A stretch of DNA of 64,000 bases, taken from positions 1 to 64,000 of the forward strand of contig JAFGNU010000092.1 in the NCBI GenBank assembly GCA_016926875.1. The letters run 5' to 3'. Below the pieces are notes generated by a model. The model was given only the letters and a program-made list of their open reading frames with translations, searched no databases and was not told the origin of the DNA. The DNA comes from Anaerolineae bacterium (GTDB taxonomy: Bacteria; Chloroflexota; Anaerolineae; Aggregatilineales; Aggregatilineaceae). Within the stretch, counting starts at the first letter, position 1, and each line of letters opens with the position of its first letter. Both the position numbers and the translations under genes were made by a program. Of this stretch, positions 16,885 to 26,229 are shown piece after piece.

Positions 16885-17391
16885 GTGAAAATCGGCATTC
16901 TATCCGACACGCACGATCACAAACGCAATACGCAGCTCGCGCTCGATGCTTTCCGCGAGCGCGGCATCACCCGCCTGATCCACTGCGGTGACATCACCAC
17001 GCCGGATATTATGCTGTTGTTTGCCGGGTGGCAGGTGACGTTTGTGCTCGGCAACATGGACTATTACCGCGATGACCTGTTCGCCGCTGCCCGGATGATC
17101 GGCATTCCCATTCCACGCCTCAGCGCGCGGATCGAGATCGCGGACAGGCGCATCGGCGTGACACACGGCGCCGATCACGCGCTGCTGTACCGGCTGATGA
17201 TCGGCGGCGAGTGCGTTTACGTGTGTCACGGGCATACCCACCGGCGGCGGGATGAACGTCTCGACACGTACAACGTGCGCGTGATCAATCCCGGCGCGCT
17301 GGGTGGTATGCAGCCAGAGACGCGCTCGGTGTGTATCCTCGACCCGGTCGCGGACACGGTCGAGTTTATCGAATTCCCTGAGCTTGTCTGA
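16885..17391 (+). CDS. YfcE/MJ0936-type metallophosphoesterase
   Basis: 168 residues if the GTG at 16885 is used, which puts the conserved V-K-I-G-I-L-S-D-T-H-D-H at the N-terminus. A GTG at 16876 and an ATG at 16843 (overlapping the previous gene) are alternatives. Metal ligands are all present: D-T-H, G-D, G-N-M-D, the single His in T-H-G, and G-H-T-H. Family members hydrolyse phosphodiesters or cyclic nucleotides using two metal ions such as Mn2+. It is the last gene of the plus-strand run starting at 13832. Confidence 0.9.
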   Translation: MKIGILSDTHDHKRNTQLALDAFRERGITRLIHCGDITTPDIMLLFAGWQVTFVLGNMDYYRDDLFAAARMIGIPIPRLSARIEIADRRIGVTHGADHALLYRLMIGGECVYVCHGHTHRRRDERLDTYNVRVINPGALGGMQPETRSVCILDPVADTVEFIEFPELV

Positions 17392-17403
17392 GCAGCGAAG
17401 CGC

Positions 17404-17907
17404 TTAGCCCCCGCGCCATTTCTCCATAATGAGGCCGGTTTCACCGTCCAGGTAGTAGCCCGGCTTGCGTCTGATCAGTTGATAGCCGGAGTGCTTGTAA
17501 AGCGTAATGGCAGGAGTATTTCCGGCGCGTACGGTCAGCCGGATGCAAGGCCGCTTCAACCGCTGTTCGCACGTGGTCAGCAGGTGGCGACCGAGGCCGC
17601 GCCGCTGGTGCGCCGGGTCAATGCCCAGCGTGACGATCCAACCGCGCCGGGGATTCAGCGCGCGCATCCCCGATACAAAGCCTGCCAGCGTGCCATCCGG
17701 GGCGGTGACTTTGAGGTTCACCGCGCCGGGCAGCAGCAGCAAGAGCGTCAGGTCAAAGTAGGTGTAGGCATCACGCGGGAAGATCAGATGCTCCAGGCGG
17801 TGCATGGCCCGGAGGTCTAGCAGGGTCACGCGCCGAACGGCGTATTCACGCGGCAGCGCAGCAGATCGGGGACCGTTCAAGGTATCAGCGTTTTTCGCCG
17901 AGGGCAT
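17404..17907 (-). CDS. GNAT-family N-acetyltransferase (RimI-like)
   Basis: 167 residues from the ATG at 17907 (C-C-A-G-G-G lies immediately upstream). An upstream TTG at 17934 would lengthen the overlap with the previous gene from 23 to 50 bases. The acetyl-CoA binding motif is clear: I-D-P-A-H-Q-R-R-G-L-G-R-H-L-L. Then come R-L-T-V-R-A-G-N-T-P-A-I-T-L-Y and H-S-G-Y. This resembles protein-alanine acetyltransferases. The overlap places it in the coiled-coil/PspA run, though a functional link is uncertain. Confidence 0.87.
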   Translation of the reverse strand: MPSAKNADTLNGPRSAALPREYAVRRVTLLDLRAMHRLEHLIFPRDAYTYFDLTLLLLLPGAVNLKVTAPDGTLAGFVSGMRALNPRRGWIVTLGIDPAHQRRGLGRHLLTTCEQRLKRPCIRLTVRAGNTPAITLYKHSGYQLIRRKPGYYLDGETGLIMEKWRGG

Positions 17908-18715
17908 ATCCCTGGTAGCTCTGGACTTCGTCAATGGCCGAGATCGTATCCTGGAGCGACATCACCTCGTCCCGAATATCCTCTTGTAAACGCTGCGCGC
18001 GGGCGCTGTCCAGGTCTTTCGAGTCGATAAGCTGCATCTGCGCGTAGACCGTACCCAGCGCCGAGAGCGTATGGTCCAACTGGATGTCGGCACGCTTGAC
18101 GTTGTTTTCCAGGCTGCGCAGGTTGGTTAGCTGCGTTTCTTTGGTCTGGATCGCTTCTTGCAGTTCGGTGCGCACGCCGGGGTCTTTTTCAACCTCCAGG
18201 CGGCGGCGCAGGTTTTTGAGGTCCTGGGGGACCATGCGCCGGTCGCGGTTGATGATCTCGTTTTCCTCGAACCCGTCCATGCGTTTCGCCAGCAGGTAGA
18301 TTTGCTGAATCCAATCGCTGATCTCCGAGGCGGTTGCTTCGATGCTCTGGCGCATGACGCCGCTGTGCTTCGTTGCTGTCTCCCCGATCAGGCGGTGGTA
18401 TTCCAGGGCGCGCTTGAGCCGTTCGCGCGCGATTGGGTTCTTGATTGTGCCGGGGCTATAGCGCTCGCTCAGCATACGATCAACAGCGCGTTGGGCGGCT
18501 TTTGGATCGGTCACCGTGACGCCCAGGTACAGGGCCTCGGCCAGCGCGCCAAAAACCAGCCAGTAGGCATCTTTCCACCAGTCGAACGGCGCATAGCCCA
18601 GGCCAAACAGCACAATCGCCAGAGCCAGGATAACAGCGCTCTCTACGCTGAAGAAAGCGGCGCTCAGGATGGCGTTCCATGCGCGTTCGCGCATTTGTTC
18701 TCTCACTTTGGACAT
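17885..18715 (-). CDS. Two-TM protein with long coiled coil, PspA neighbour
   Basis: 276 residues from the ATG at 18715, preceded by GGGGAG. Two hydrophobic segments lie near residues 18-40 and 45-68. The rest is charged and helical, with heptad-like stretches (about 115-260) ending in a short tail. No family name comes to mind. It follows pspA on the same strand after about 230 bases, and an operator-like palindrome lies just upstream. PspA-type proteins act at stressed membranes with small membrane partners, so this may be a membrane anchor or partner (inference). Confidence 0.75.
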   Translation of the reverse strand: MSKVREQMRERAWNAILSAAFFSVESAVILALAIVLFGLGYAPFDWWKDAYWLVFGALAEALYLGVTVTDPKAAQRAVDRMLSERYSPGTIKNPIARERLKRALEYHRLIGETATKHSGVMRQSIEATASEISDWIQQIYLLAKRMDGFEENEIINRDRRMVPQDLKNLRRRLEVEKDPGVRTELQEAIQTKETQLTNLRSLENNVKRADIQLDHTLSALGTVYAQMQLIDSKDLDSARAQRLQEDIRDEVMSLQDTISAIDEVQSYQGYALGEKR

Positions 18716-18737
18716 GGATGCTCCCCGTATGTGCAAG

Positions 18738-18761
18738 TTGGGACAACACGTATTGTCCCAA
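18738..18761. promoter_or_regulatory. Perfect inverted repeat, probable operator
   Basis: TTGGGACAA (18738-18746), six bases, then TTGTCCCAA (18753-18761). It begins 22 bases upstream of the coiled-coil gene start, inside the pspA-coiled-coil spacer. The size and perfect symmetry suggest a dimeric regulator site rather than a terminator, because there is no T-run in either direction. Confidence 0.5.
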
Positions 18762-18824
18762 TTGTACCGCTGTTTTGCGCCCGGTAATCAACAAACTGCG
18801 AATACTCAGGGGATAACAGGCAAG

Positions 18825-18850
18825 GGGGCGTATTTAAGACAATACGCCCC
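18825..18850. terminator. Ten-base-pair stem-loop after pspA
   Basis: GGGGCGTATT (18825-18834), a six-base loop, then AATACGCCCC (18841-18850), a perfect stem about 95 bases after the pspA stop. It is flanked by only short T/A stretches. It may terminate or attenuate pspA transcription before the coiled-coil gene. Confidence 0.55.
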
Positions 18851-18944
18851 TGTATTCTGCGGTACCCCCAGACCATGCGCCGCGCACTGGGTACTCGCCC
18901 GGCTCGGCCCGGTTGTGGTGTGTGCTGTGCGGACGGCGTGCGTG

Positions 18945-19640
18945 CTATTCTGAGCCGCCCTCACTGCTCAATCCGAGGCGTTGGCGGCGTTCTTCGAGCT
19001 GCATTTCGATTTCGGTTGTGCCGATGGCCTCGTCGATCTGTTCCTTGACGGTGGATGATGCCATTTCCAGCCGGGCCTCTTCGCGATCCAGCCGGGCGCG
19101 GATCTGCTCGCCGAGCCGCTGGACGTCTTCGTCACCCACGCCCGCCAGGTCGTCCAGGCTTTTGATCGTGCGCGTGGTCAGCTCTTTGGCTTCGACCAGC
19201 TCCATCAGCGCCTTGAGATGCTCGCGCTCTTGCTTGATGGTCGTCAGCTTGGCTTCCAGCTTGAGCTTGGCATCCAGCATACGGCGGTATTCGGTTTCCT
19301 GGCCCTGCCACTGCTCGTAGTATTCCTGGGCCAGTTGCTGTTTCTGGTTGAGTTCGGCCTGGGCTGCTGTCGCCAGGTCTGCTTTGCCGCGCAGCAGCAG
19401 CGTATCGATATCACGGTCCAGCTTTTCGGCGGCTGCCGCAAATTCTTCATACTTACGCTTGAGTGTCTTCACCGTGCCGCCGACGGTGGCCGCTGCGTCT
19501 TCCAGCGCGTCGAGGTTCCGCTCGGCCTGGCGAATGTACTCATCCATGACCTTAACCGAGTTTGCTTCCAGCGCTTGATCGACCAGTCCATGAATATTAG
19601 CCGAAATGAGCGTATTGATCTTTTGTAGCAGTGAAGCCAT
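18945..19640 (-). CDS. pspA: PspA/IM30 (Vipp1) family membrane-stress protein
   Basis: 231 residues, almost entirely helical. The start M-A-S-L-L-Q-K-I-N-T-L-I-S-A-N-I-H-G-L is the amphipathic membrane-binding helix, followed by D-Q-A-L-E-A-N-S-V-K-V-M-D-E-Y-I-R and a long coiled coil. This is the ESCRT-III-like fold that assembles on damaged or curved membranes to keep them sealed. GAGGAGG precedes the ATG. Its neighbour is the two-TM coiled-coil protein. No PspF-type sigma-54 activator is present, as expected outside proteobacteria. Confidence 0.92.
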   Translation of the reverse strand: MASLLQKINTLISANIHGLVDQALEANSVKVMDEYIRQAERNLDALEDAAATVGGTVKTLKRKYEEFAAAAEKLDRDIDTLLLRGKADLATAAQAELNQKQQLAQEYYEQWQGQETEYRRMLDAKLKLEAKLTTIKQEREHLKALMELVEAKELTTRTIKSLDDLAGVGDEDVQRLGEQIRARLDREEARLEMASSTVKEQIDEAIGTTEIEMQLEERRQRLGLSSEGGSE

Positions 19641-19862
19641 TCAGAAGTACCTCCTCGTGATATGGATCAAGTGTCAACACAGACAGCACACCAAAACTCG
19701 ATGCAGGAGTCTGGCAGGCGGATGACAACACCGCCGTGTGTAGCCACCTCTCAGCCACCAGCATCTCCTGGCCTGATGGTAGCATCTGTACCGTACATCG
19801 TAACATGATCATGAGGGCTGCCTCTGACGATGCCCTGACGATCATCTGACAGATAGGCCGTA

Positions 19863-21011
19863 TCAGCCCGCCTGGTCTGCGCCTGTATTATCCGCGATGG
19901 GCAGGTGAATGACAAATGTGCTGCCCTGCCCGAAGATGCTTTCTACCGAGATGCTGCCCCCGTGTATCCGGACGATGTTGTTGACAATCGCCAGCCCGGA
20001 CCCGGCGCCCTGGTCCTCATATTTCTCGCGGTTGATCTGGTAAAAGTTCTCAAAAATATTTTTCAGTTCGTGCTGTGGGATGCCGCGTCCATGATCTTCA
20101 ACGGCAAGACAGACATACTCACCTTCGGCATAGGCATGCAGCGTGACGGTGGTATCCGGCTTGGTCGAGAACTTGATCGCGTTGTCCACCAGGCACTCCA
20201 GTGAGGCCGTCAGATAATTGATGTCGGCAACCACACCTGGCAGGTCGTCATCTACCTGGACACAGAGCGTGATACGGTTTTCAAGAGCTATATCCATATA
20301 CTTTTTTACGATGCGGTTGAAAATATCCTCATATTTAGTTGTATACGTGCTGCGCCAACCAAAGGTTTCTTCAGCCTGGCCGGTTTCCAGATCAACCAGC
20401 AGAATAAAGTTTTCAACCAGGCGGCGCAGGCGATTAGCTCCGGCGTTGATCCCGCGCAGAAAGCCGCGCATGTCGTCCGCGCTGACATCATTGGCATTCC
20501 GGTTCATCAGCATGTCCGCGTAGGCGACGACGTAGGTCAGCGGCGTGCGCATCTCGTGGTTTAGAATGGTCAGAATGTTGTGCTTGATGTCCGTCATTTC
20601 GGATTGCCAGGCATTGTCAAGCTGCTTTTTGCGGTCTAGCTTGGCATACACCGCGATCAACAGGTCTTCAGCGTCGAACGGCTTGACAACGTAATCTTCG
20701 GCCCCCATGAGCTTACCCCGGCGGATATCGTCACGGTCCCCTTTGGCAGTCAAGAAAATGAATGGAATCGCTACCCAGCTATCGATCCCTCGCACCGTGT
20801 TGAAAAAGTCGTAGCCATTCATATGTGGCATCATGATGTCCGACACGATTAGGTCAGGTGGGACAGGCTGCTCGCGCAAGACTTCCAGCCCAGCCAGCCC
20901 GTTCGTGGCCGTCAGTACGTTATACCCGTCCAGTTCGAGGATGTCACGGATACCGTGCATCAGGTTTAAATCATCTTCTACCACCAGGATCGTTGCTTTA
21001 TTGTTGGTCAT
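19863..21011 (-). CDS. Receiver domain fused to a histidine kinase
   Basis: 382 residues from the ATG at 21011, preceded by GGAGG at six bases. The start lies inside the end of the preceding kinase gene (14-base overlap), so translation is coupled. An N-terminal receiver domain (about 8-125) has E-D-D, the phospho-Asp in V-S-D-I-M-M-P-H-M-N-G, and V-K-P-F. Then come HisKA with the acceptor His in I-L-N-H-E-M-R-T-P-L and an ATPase domain with D-H-G-R-G-I-P and G-S-G-L-A-I. It is cytoplasmic. The receiver is probably phosphorylated by the upstream GAF kinase and controls this kinase in a phosphorelay. The final target is not in view. Confidence 0.92.
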   Translation of the reverse strand: MTNNKATILVVEDDLNLMHGIRDILELDGYNVLTATNGLAGLEVLREQPVPPDLIVSDIMMPHMNGYDFFNTVRGIDSWVAIPFIFLTAKGDRDDIRRGKLMGAEDYVVKPFDAEDLLIAVYAKLDRKKQLDNAWQSEMTDIKHNILTILNHEMRTPLTYVVAYADMLMNRNANDVSADDMRGFLRGINAGANRLRRLVENFILLVDLETGQAEETFGWRSTYTTKYEDIFNRIVKKYMDIALENRITLCVQVDDDLPGVVADINYLTASLECLVDNAIKFSTKPDTTVTLHAYAEGEYVCLAVEDHGRGIPQHELKNIFENFYQINREKYEDQGAGSGLAIVNNIVRIHGGSISVESIFGQGSTFVIHLPIADNTGADQAG

Positions 21012-24000
21012 GACTGCCTCCGAAAGAGCCTCCATTGTTCGGGTTGATGGCGGGCAGTTTGATATGGAAGGTGCTGCCCTGGTTTACTTGGCTCTCTACT
21101 TCGACACTACCGCCGTGCAATTCAACGATTTCTTTGATGATCGCCAACCCTAAACCGGTACCGGATACATTAGGGTCGATATTTGATCCGCGAAAGAACC
21201 GATCAAAGATCACGGATGTTTCGTTCTCAGGAATGCCTATACCTGTGTCTGTCACATCAATAATAACCCATTCCCGGCCTTGCTGCCCGCCGGGAGTCGA
21301 CCGGCTGTGAACGGCGATATGACCGTGGTCGGGCGTATAGTTCAGCGCGTTATCGATCAGGTTGGTCAGCGCGCGCACAATTTGATCCGGGTCCCCGATA
21401 ATCCAGGGCAAGGGAGAACCCAGGCATGTATGGCCCAGCGTTTTGTGTTCGTTTTCGGCCCTGGCGATATTGTCGTGAATCACGGTATCGATCAGGGATT
21501 CGATATTGATCGGCTCGCGAACGGGCGGGCGTTCGGCGTGTATCTCGCTTTGCAGGCGCGACAGGTCGAGCAGGTCGCTGATCAACCGGGCCAGCCGTTC
21601 AACCTCGCGTTCCATGACTTCCAGGTAGCTCGCGCGGCGCTCAGGCCGCCCCTGTTGTAACAGCGACAGGTACAGCTTGAGGTTAGCCAGCGGGGTGCGC
21701 AGCTCATGTGAGACATTGGAAACGAAATTGTCTTTCATCCGGTCCAGCTCTTGCAGCCGCGAAATATCGCGCAGCACGACCACCGTCCCCAACACTTTGC
21801 CATCCTCAACCACACGCGCTGCTTTGGCCTGCAACGCGACCGGACCAAGCTCGATAATTTCGGTTGCGCTGGTCCTGTCTTCCGATTCAAGTGTCTGGGC
21901 AACCAGCTTGCCAATGCGTGTGCCCAGGTCCATGTTCAGGTCGTGCTGGTCGAACAAGACCTTGGCAACCGGGTTGGTCATGATCACCTGGCCTGCCAGG
22001 TCAAACACGATCACGGCGTCGGCTACCGAGCGAAGGATCGCTTCGGTGCGTTCCTGCTGCTGGCGGATTTCGGCGGTGCGTGCTTCAACACGCGCTTCAA
22101 GCTCGATGGTCTGCTGGCGGACCTTTTCAAACAGGCGCGCGTTCGATACCGAGATCGCCAACTGCGCAGCCAGTGGTTCCAGAACATCCAGGTCTTCTTG
22201 CCGGATGCTGCGGTGACCCCGGCGCTGCACAACCAGCACGCCGATCACTTCGTCCGCTACGATCAACGGCACGGCCAGCGCACAATATTCGATCTCGCCA
22301 GACAGCCCTGCGACATCGTGTTCGAAGTGGAGTGTCTGGTCTTCGAGCACCGGCTCACCCCGGCGAATGGCCTGCTGAGCGGTGCTTTCCAGTGGTGGGC
22401 GTAAGGCATGCAGCCGATCAACCGGCGTCGGTCGCTCTTGAATAAAGACCGAGCTGATAAACAGGCGTTTTTCTTCCACTTGCAGCAGGCTGATGATCTC
22501 GTAGCCCAGGGTGCGTGACAGCCGTTGGGCGACACCTTCGATCAGATCGGGCGGGTTGAGAATGGCGGCGGCATACCGGCCTACTTCGTTTACCAGCCGG
22601 AGCTGATCCAGTCGGCGGCGCACTTCGTCGAACAACGTAACGTTCTGGATCGCCAGCGCAGCCTGCACGCCCAACAGCCCGATCTGATCGGGCGGACAAT
22701 CGGCAAAAGCATCGGGATTTTGGGTGTGGGTCAGCAGCAGCGTCCCGATAGGCATGTCGGCTTTTATCAGCGGGACCGCCAACACGGCCTGGGCGTTCGT
22801 GATCGCGGCAAGCTCGCTGTCGATCCGGCGCGAATTCTCGGTGGGGTTATAACGGCTCACCTGCCATTCGCGGATGATGCGCACCGGCAGCGCGCCTTCG
22901 TCGTCCAGATGGTAACTGCTGTTTTGCAGCAGGTTGGCGCCGGGGCCATGAGCGGCAGCGTTCACCAGGCGGGTTCCTTCCAGCAGCCAGATATAGGCCC
23001 CGTGTGCGTTAAACACAGCGATGCTTTCCCGGCAGATCAGGTCGAGCACGGTGGTGCGGTTCAACTGGGCGCTGATTGTCAGGCTCAGGCGTCCGAGATC
23101 GGTTGACAGCGCCTCGCGCCGCACGGCGTTTTCAAACAAGAAGGCATTGTCCATCACCACGCCCAACTGCTGCCCAATATTAGCCAATAGGGTTTGCTGC
23201 CAGGGTTCGAAGGGAGATACCTGGCGGATGCTCAGCAAGCCGATCTCGGTGCCGTGCGATACCAGCGGTACGCTGAAGAAAGCATAGTCTTCGCCGTCTG
23301 CCAGCGATACATCCGGCAGCTTATCTGCCAGGGGAAAATGACTCAACAGGTCAATGACATCTTCGGGGAGTCCCACTGCCGCTTGCAGCACCAACCGGTC
23401 TTTGGATACATCGCGCCGGTGGATCACACCGCTGTGCAAATTCAGCGTTTCCAGGATGCGTTCCAGGGAAATATGCAGCAGGTTTTCCTGGGTCAGCACT
23501 TCGTTGCTGGCCGCCAGGATCGTGTTCAGCGCTTGCAGTGCCCGGTTTTGGCGGCTGGCTTCTTCCAACAGGCGGAAGTTGTCGATAGCGGCGGCGATCT
23601 GGTTGGCAAAGACGTGTACGTTCTGGAACTGCGCCTCGGTAAAGTGGTGGGGTTGGAAGCTGTCCACGTTCATAAACCCGATCACCCGGTCGCGCACGAT
23701 CAGCGGCACGCCGATCCAGCAGCGGACTTCGCGCTTACTGAACCGGCCCGGTCGCCACCACTTGTTCTGGTTTGTGTCGGGCACAAACAATGGTTTTTTT
23801 TCCAAGACTGCCCGCTTGATCAGCGGATAGGCATCTAGCGGAATAGCCTTGCTGCTGGGCAGCGGTTCGATCAACGGCTGACCGGCGCGGGGCGTCCAGG
23901 TTTTGCCGTTTTCGTCCAGCAGCCCGATATGGGCGCGGTCGTAGGGCAGCACGTTCGCCAAGTTTTTGAGCGCGGCATCCAGTGCAGAATCCAGGTCTGG

Positions 24001-26106
24001 GCTGGTCACCAGGTCATACGAAGCGTGTTGCAGGTGCTCAGCCTGAAAACGGCGGCGTTGTTCGCTCTCAAATAACTGGGCATTTTCGACTGCAACCGCT
24101 GCCTGGTCGGCAAACGCGGAGACAATGTGCAAATCAGCCTCGGTGAACCGGCCCGGTTCGTCGTGAGTAATGCTCAGGCAGCCCAACACCTGCCCGTGTA
24201 CGATGAGCGGTGCTCCGATCCACGATCCATGCGAGTACAGACCCTCTTGCCATTCCAGGTCGGTGGTGGTGTCGGCCACGAACTGCGGGGCGTGCTGAGT
24301 GAACAGGTGCAGCAGGTAGGCATACCGGGCGACTTCGATCCGGGTAGTCTTTAGAGACTCGCTATCTAGAGGCGATTTGAACCCAGCATAGGCACCGATG
24401 CGCAGCTTGCCTGGCTCGGCCAGCAGCAGCACCGACGCGCGATCATAGTCCAAAATGCGGGCCAGTTGTTCTAACAGGGCGGTCAGCGCGTCATCCAGAT
24501 TTTTGCTGATCAGAATACTGGCGACTTCGCGCAGCGTTTCCGCGATCTGGCGCTGCTGGCGTTCCTGGCTGTGCAGGCGGGCGTTGTCGATGGCGATGGC
24601 AAGCTGTCGGGCAACGTTGCTGAGTATAGCTACTTCGGTGGTTGCATAATCGCGCGGTTCGTGGTTCCCACCCTGAAGCACGCCGATCACCCGGCTGCGG
24701 GCAGTAAGCGGAATGGTGATCCCGGCGCGTATTTTTTGTGTCAGCATACGGGGACCAATTTCGTCATCCTGGGCAGCATCTGGCGTGATGATAGTCTGGT
24801 GGGTACGTATTACTCGGCCCGCCGTGCTGCCCTCGATTGGCAATGTTTCAGGGGCAGTGTCTGTCTCCTGGACCGTGATCAGGTTCCCGGCCAGTTTTAG
24901 CTGAGAGGAGTTGTTTTCGTCGATCAGGTATACCGCGGCGGCGTCAAGCTGCGTGATGGATACGATCTGTGTCAGAGCGCGCTCGATCACCTGGCTCATT
25001 TCCAGCGAAGATGAAATGTCGGTGCTGATGGTGCTGAGCGCCAGGAACTCCTCGCGGCGTCTGTCCAGTCGTTCGCGCATTCGCAATGCAGTGATGTCAC
25101 GGAATGTGATCAACTGCGCATTCGGCAGGCGGGGCACATCGAGCGGTTGGTGATCCACCCGGATCACACGTTCTTCGCCCTCCAGTTCGACTTCGCACTC
25201 GCTGGTAACGCCGGTATACAGTACCTTGCGAACCGGTGACACAAACGGGGTGCCGCGCAGCAGTTCGACCATATGCGGGGGGGTGATGGCACTCAGTTGT
25301 CCCGCAGGCCCCAACCAGCGCGTGATCTGCGCATTTTTCCAGATCACCTTGTTGTAACTGTCCAATACGATGGCGCCTTCACTGCTGTCACCCAGCATCG
25401 ATTCAAGCAGCGGCTCCAGTGGGATTGGGTAACTATGGCGAATGACCAGTAGTGTGAGCAGCAGCACCGGGGGGACATAACCCAGTGCAGTAATAGTCAC
25501 TGCCCAGGCTTCTCCGGCCAATGGTGCAAGAATCGGGAACAGGATGCTGCCCAGACTGGCCAGCATAAGCGGCACTGCGCCGTTCCATAACGTCAGGCGG
25601 GATTGGTACAGCGCGAAGCCGGTGATGGTTATGGCGGTGAACTGGCTGGCGAAAACCATCACGATACAGTAATACCACCGGTATTCCGTGATGCCGATCA
25701 ACCAGTTCATCCAAAAGCCCGTATCCACCTCGATCACCAGCGGGAGCGAGTTGTTCGAGGCTGACCAGAGTATCAGCGCGCTTGCGATCAGGCTGATAAC
25801 AACCGTAGCGCCGAACAAGCTGCGCCAGTGCATACGAAACCATGACTCAAAATACAGGCCGATCAGGGTCAGGGGCAAAAAAGTCTGGTAGGCCCAACTG
25901 AACACCAGCACGATGATAACAGCGCACCATTCAGCGGCAGTCTGGTTGGATGTAGTGCCCATGAGCAGCAAGGCCGCTGTGACGGTGATGGCGCTGATCA
26001 AATATACTGCCAACGCAGCGGTCAAGATTCCGCGCGGGCGGCGTTGAAGCACCACCGTCACCAGGACGGTATAAAGGCAGATGGGCAGGATCAGTAAATA
26101 TGCCAT
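20998..26106 (-). CDS. Giant membrane sensor kinase: 7TM-like, PAS, six GAF, PAS, HisKA, HATPase
   Basis: 1702 residues. The N-terminal 220 residues have about seven hydrophobic segments. A PAS-like domain follows (about 235-345). Then come six GAF domains of about 160 residues each, with recurring ends such as A-I-D-N-A-R-L, A-V-E-N-A-Q-L-F, A-I-D-N-F-R-L, V-M-D-N-A-F-L-F, A-I-Q-N-V-T-L-F and S-V-S-N-A-R-L-F. A second PAS (about 1380-1490) precedes HisKA (N-V-S-H-E-L-R-T-P-L) and HATPase (D-N-A-L-N-Y, D-T-G-I-G-I-P, G-T-G-L-G-L-A). No phytochrome-type Cys signature is obvious, so the GAF ligands are unknown. A TATACT box lies at 26155-26150 on the minus strand. The following gene is the likely relay partner. 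Confidence 0.93.
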   Translation of the reverse strand: MAYLLILPICLYTVLVTVVLQRRPRGILTAALAVYLISAITVTAALLLMGTTSNQTAAEWCAVIIVLVFSWAYQTFLPLTLIGLYFESWFRMHWRSLFGATVVISLIASALILWSASNNSLPLVIEVDTGFWMNWLIGITEYRWYYCIVMVFASQFTAITITGFALYQSRLTLWNGAVPLMLASLGSILFPILAPLAGEAWAVTITALGYVPPVLLLTLLVIRHSYPIPLEPLLESMLGDSSEGAIVLDSYNKVIWKNAQITRWLGPAGQLSAITPPHMVELLRGTPFVSPVRKVLYTGVTSECEVELEGEERVIRVDHQPLDVPRLPNAQLITFRDITALRMRERLDRRREEFLALSTISTDISSSLEMSQVIERALTQIVSITQLDAAAVYLIDENNSSQLKLAGNLITVQETDTAPETLPIEGSTAGRVIRTHQTIITPDAAQDDEIGPRMLTQKIRAGITIPLTARSRVIGVLQGGNHEPRDYATTEVAILSNVARQLAIAIDNARLHSQERQQRQIAETLREVASILISKNLDDALTALLEQLARILDYDRASVLLLAEPGKLRIGAYAGFKSPLDSESLKTTRIEVARYAYLLHLFTQHAPQFVADTTTDLEWQEGLYSHGSWIGAPLIVHGQVLGCLSITHDEPGRFTEADLHIVSAFADQAAVAVENAQLFESEQRRRFQAEHLQHASYDLVTSPDLDSALDAALKNLANVLPYDRAHIGLLDENGKTWTPRAGQPLIEPLPSSKAIPLDAYPLIKRAVLEKKPLFVPDTNQNKWWRPGRFSKREVRCWIGVPLIVRDRVIGFMNVDSFQPHHFTEAQFQNVHVFANQIAAAIDNFRLLEEASRQNRALQALNTILAASNEVLTQENLLHISLERILETLNLHSGVIHRRDVSKDRLVLQAAVGLPEDVIDLLSHFPLADKLPDVSLADGEDYAFFSVPLVSHGTEIGLLSIRQVSPFEPWQQTLLANIGQQLGVVMDNAFLFENAVRREALSTDLGRLSLTISAQLNRTTVLDLICRESIAVFNAHGAYIWLLEGTRLVNAAAHGPGANLLQNSSYHLDDEGALPVRIIREWQVSRYNPTENSRRIDSELAAITNAQAVLAVPLIKADMPIGTLLLTHTQNPDAFADCPPDQIGLLGVQAALAIQNVTLFDEVRRRLDQLRLVNEVGRYAAAILNPPDLIEGVAQRLSRTLGYEIISLLQVEEKRLFISSVFIQERPTPVDRLHALRPPLESTAQQAIRRGEPVLEDQTLHFEHDVAGLSGEIEYCALAVPLIVADEVIGVLVVQRRGHRSIRQEDLDVLEPLAAQLAISVSNARLFEKVRQQTIELEARVEARTAEIRQQQERTEAILRSVADAVIVFDLAGQVIMTNPVAKVLFDQHDLNMDLGTRIGKLVAQTLESEDRTSATEIIELGPVALQAKAARVVEDGKVLGTVVVLRDISRLQELDRMKDNFVSNVSHELRTPLANLKLYLSLLQQGRPERRASYLEVMEREVERLARLISDLLDLSRLQSEIHAERPPVREPINIESLIDTVIHDNIARAENEHKTLGHTCLGSPLPWIIGDPDQIVRALTNLIDNALNYTPDHGHIAVHSRSTPGGQQGREWVIIDVTDTGIGIPENETSVIFDRFFRGSNIDPNVSGTGLGLAIIKEIVELHGGSVEVESQVNQGSTFHIKLPAINPNNGGSFGGSHDQQ

Positions 26107-26229
26107 AATGAGGTGGATGATTACATATTCACAGCGCCAGAACGTTTACAGTATAGCATGTTATGCTGGCAGGTGTATGATAGATATTTTGTGGCCGGGT
26201 GACGTTGGTGCAGGTTATTTGCTGCCTGC

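Noticed and set aside
18825-18850. Calling this stem-loop a firm intrinsic terminator
   Set aside because: The stem is perfect, but no U-run follows on the minus strand, so it is listed with moderate confidence only.
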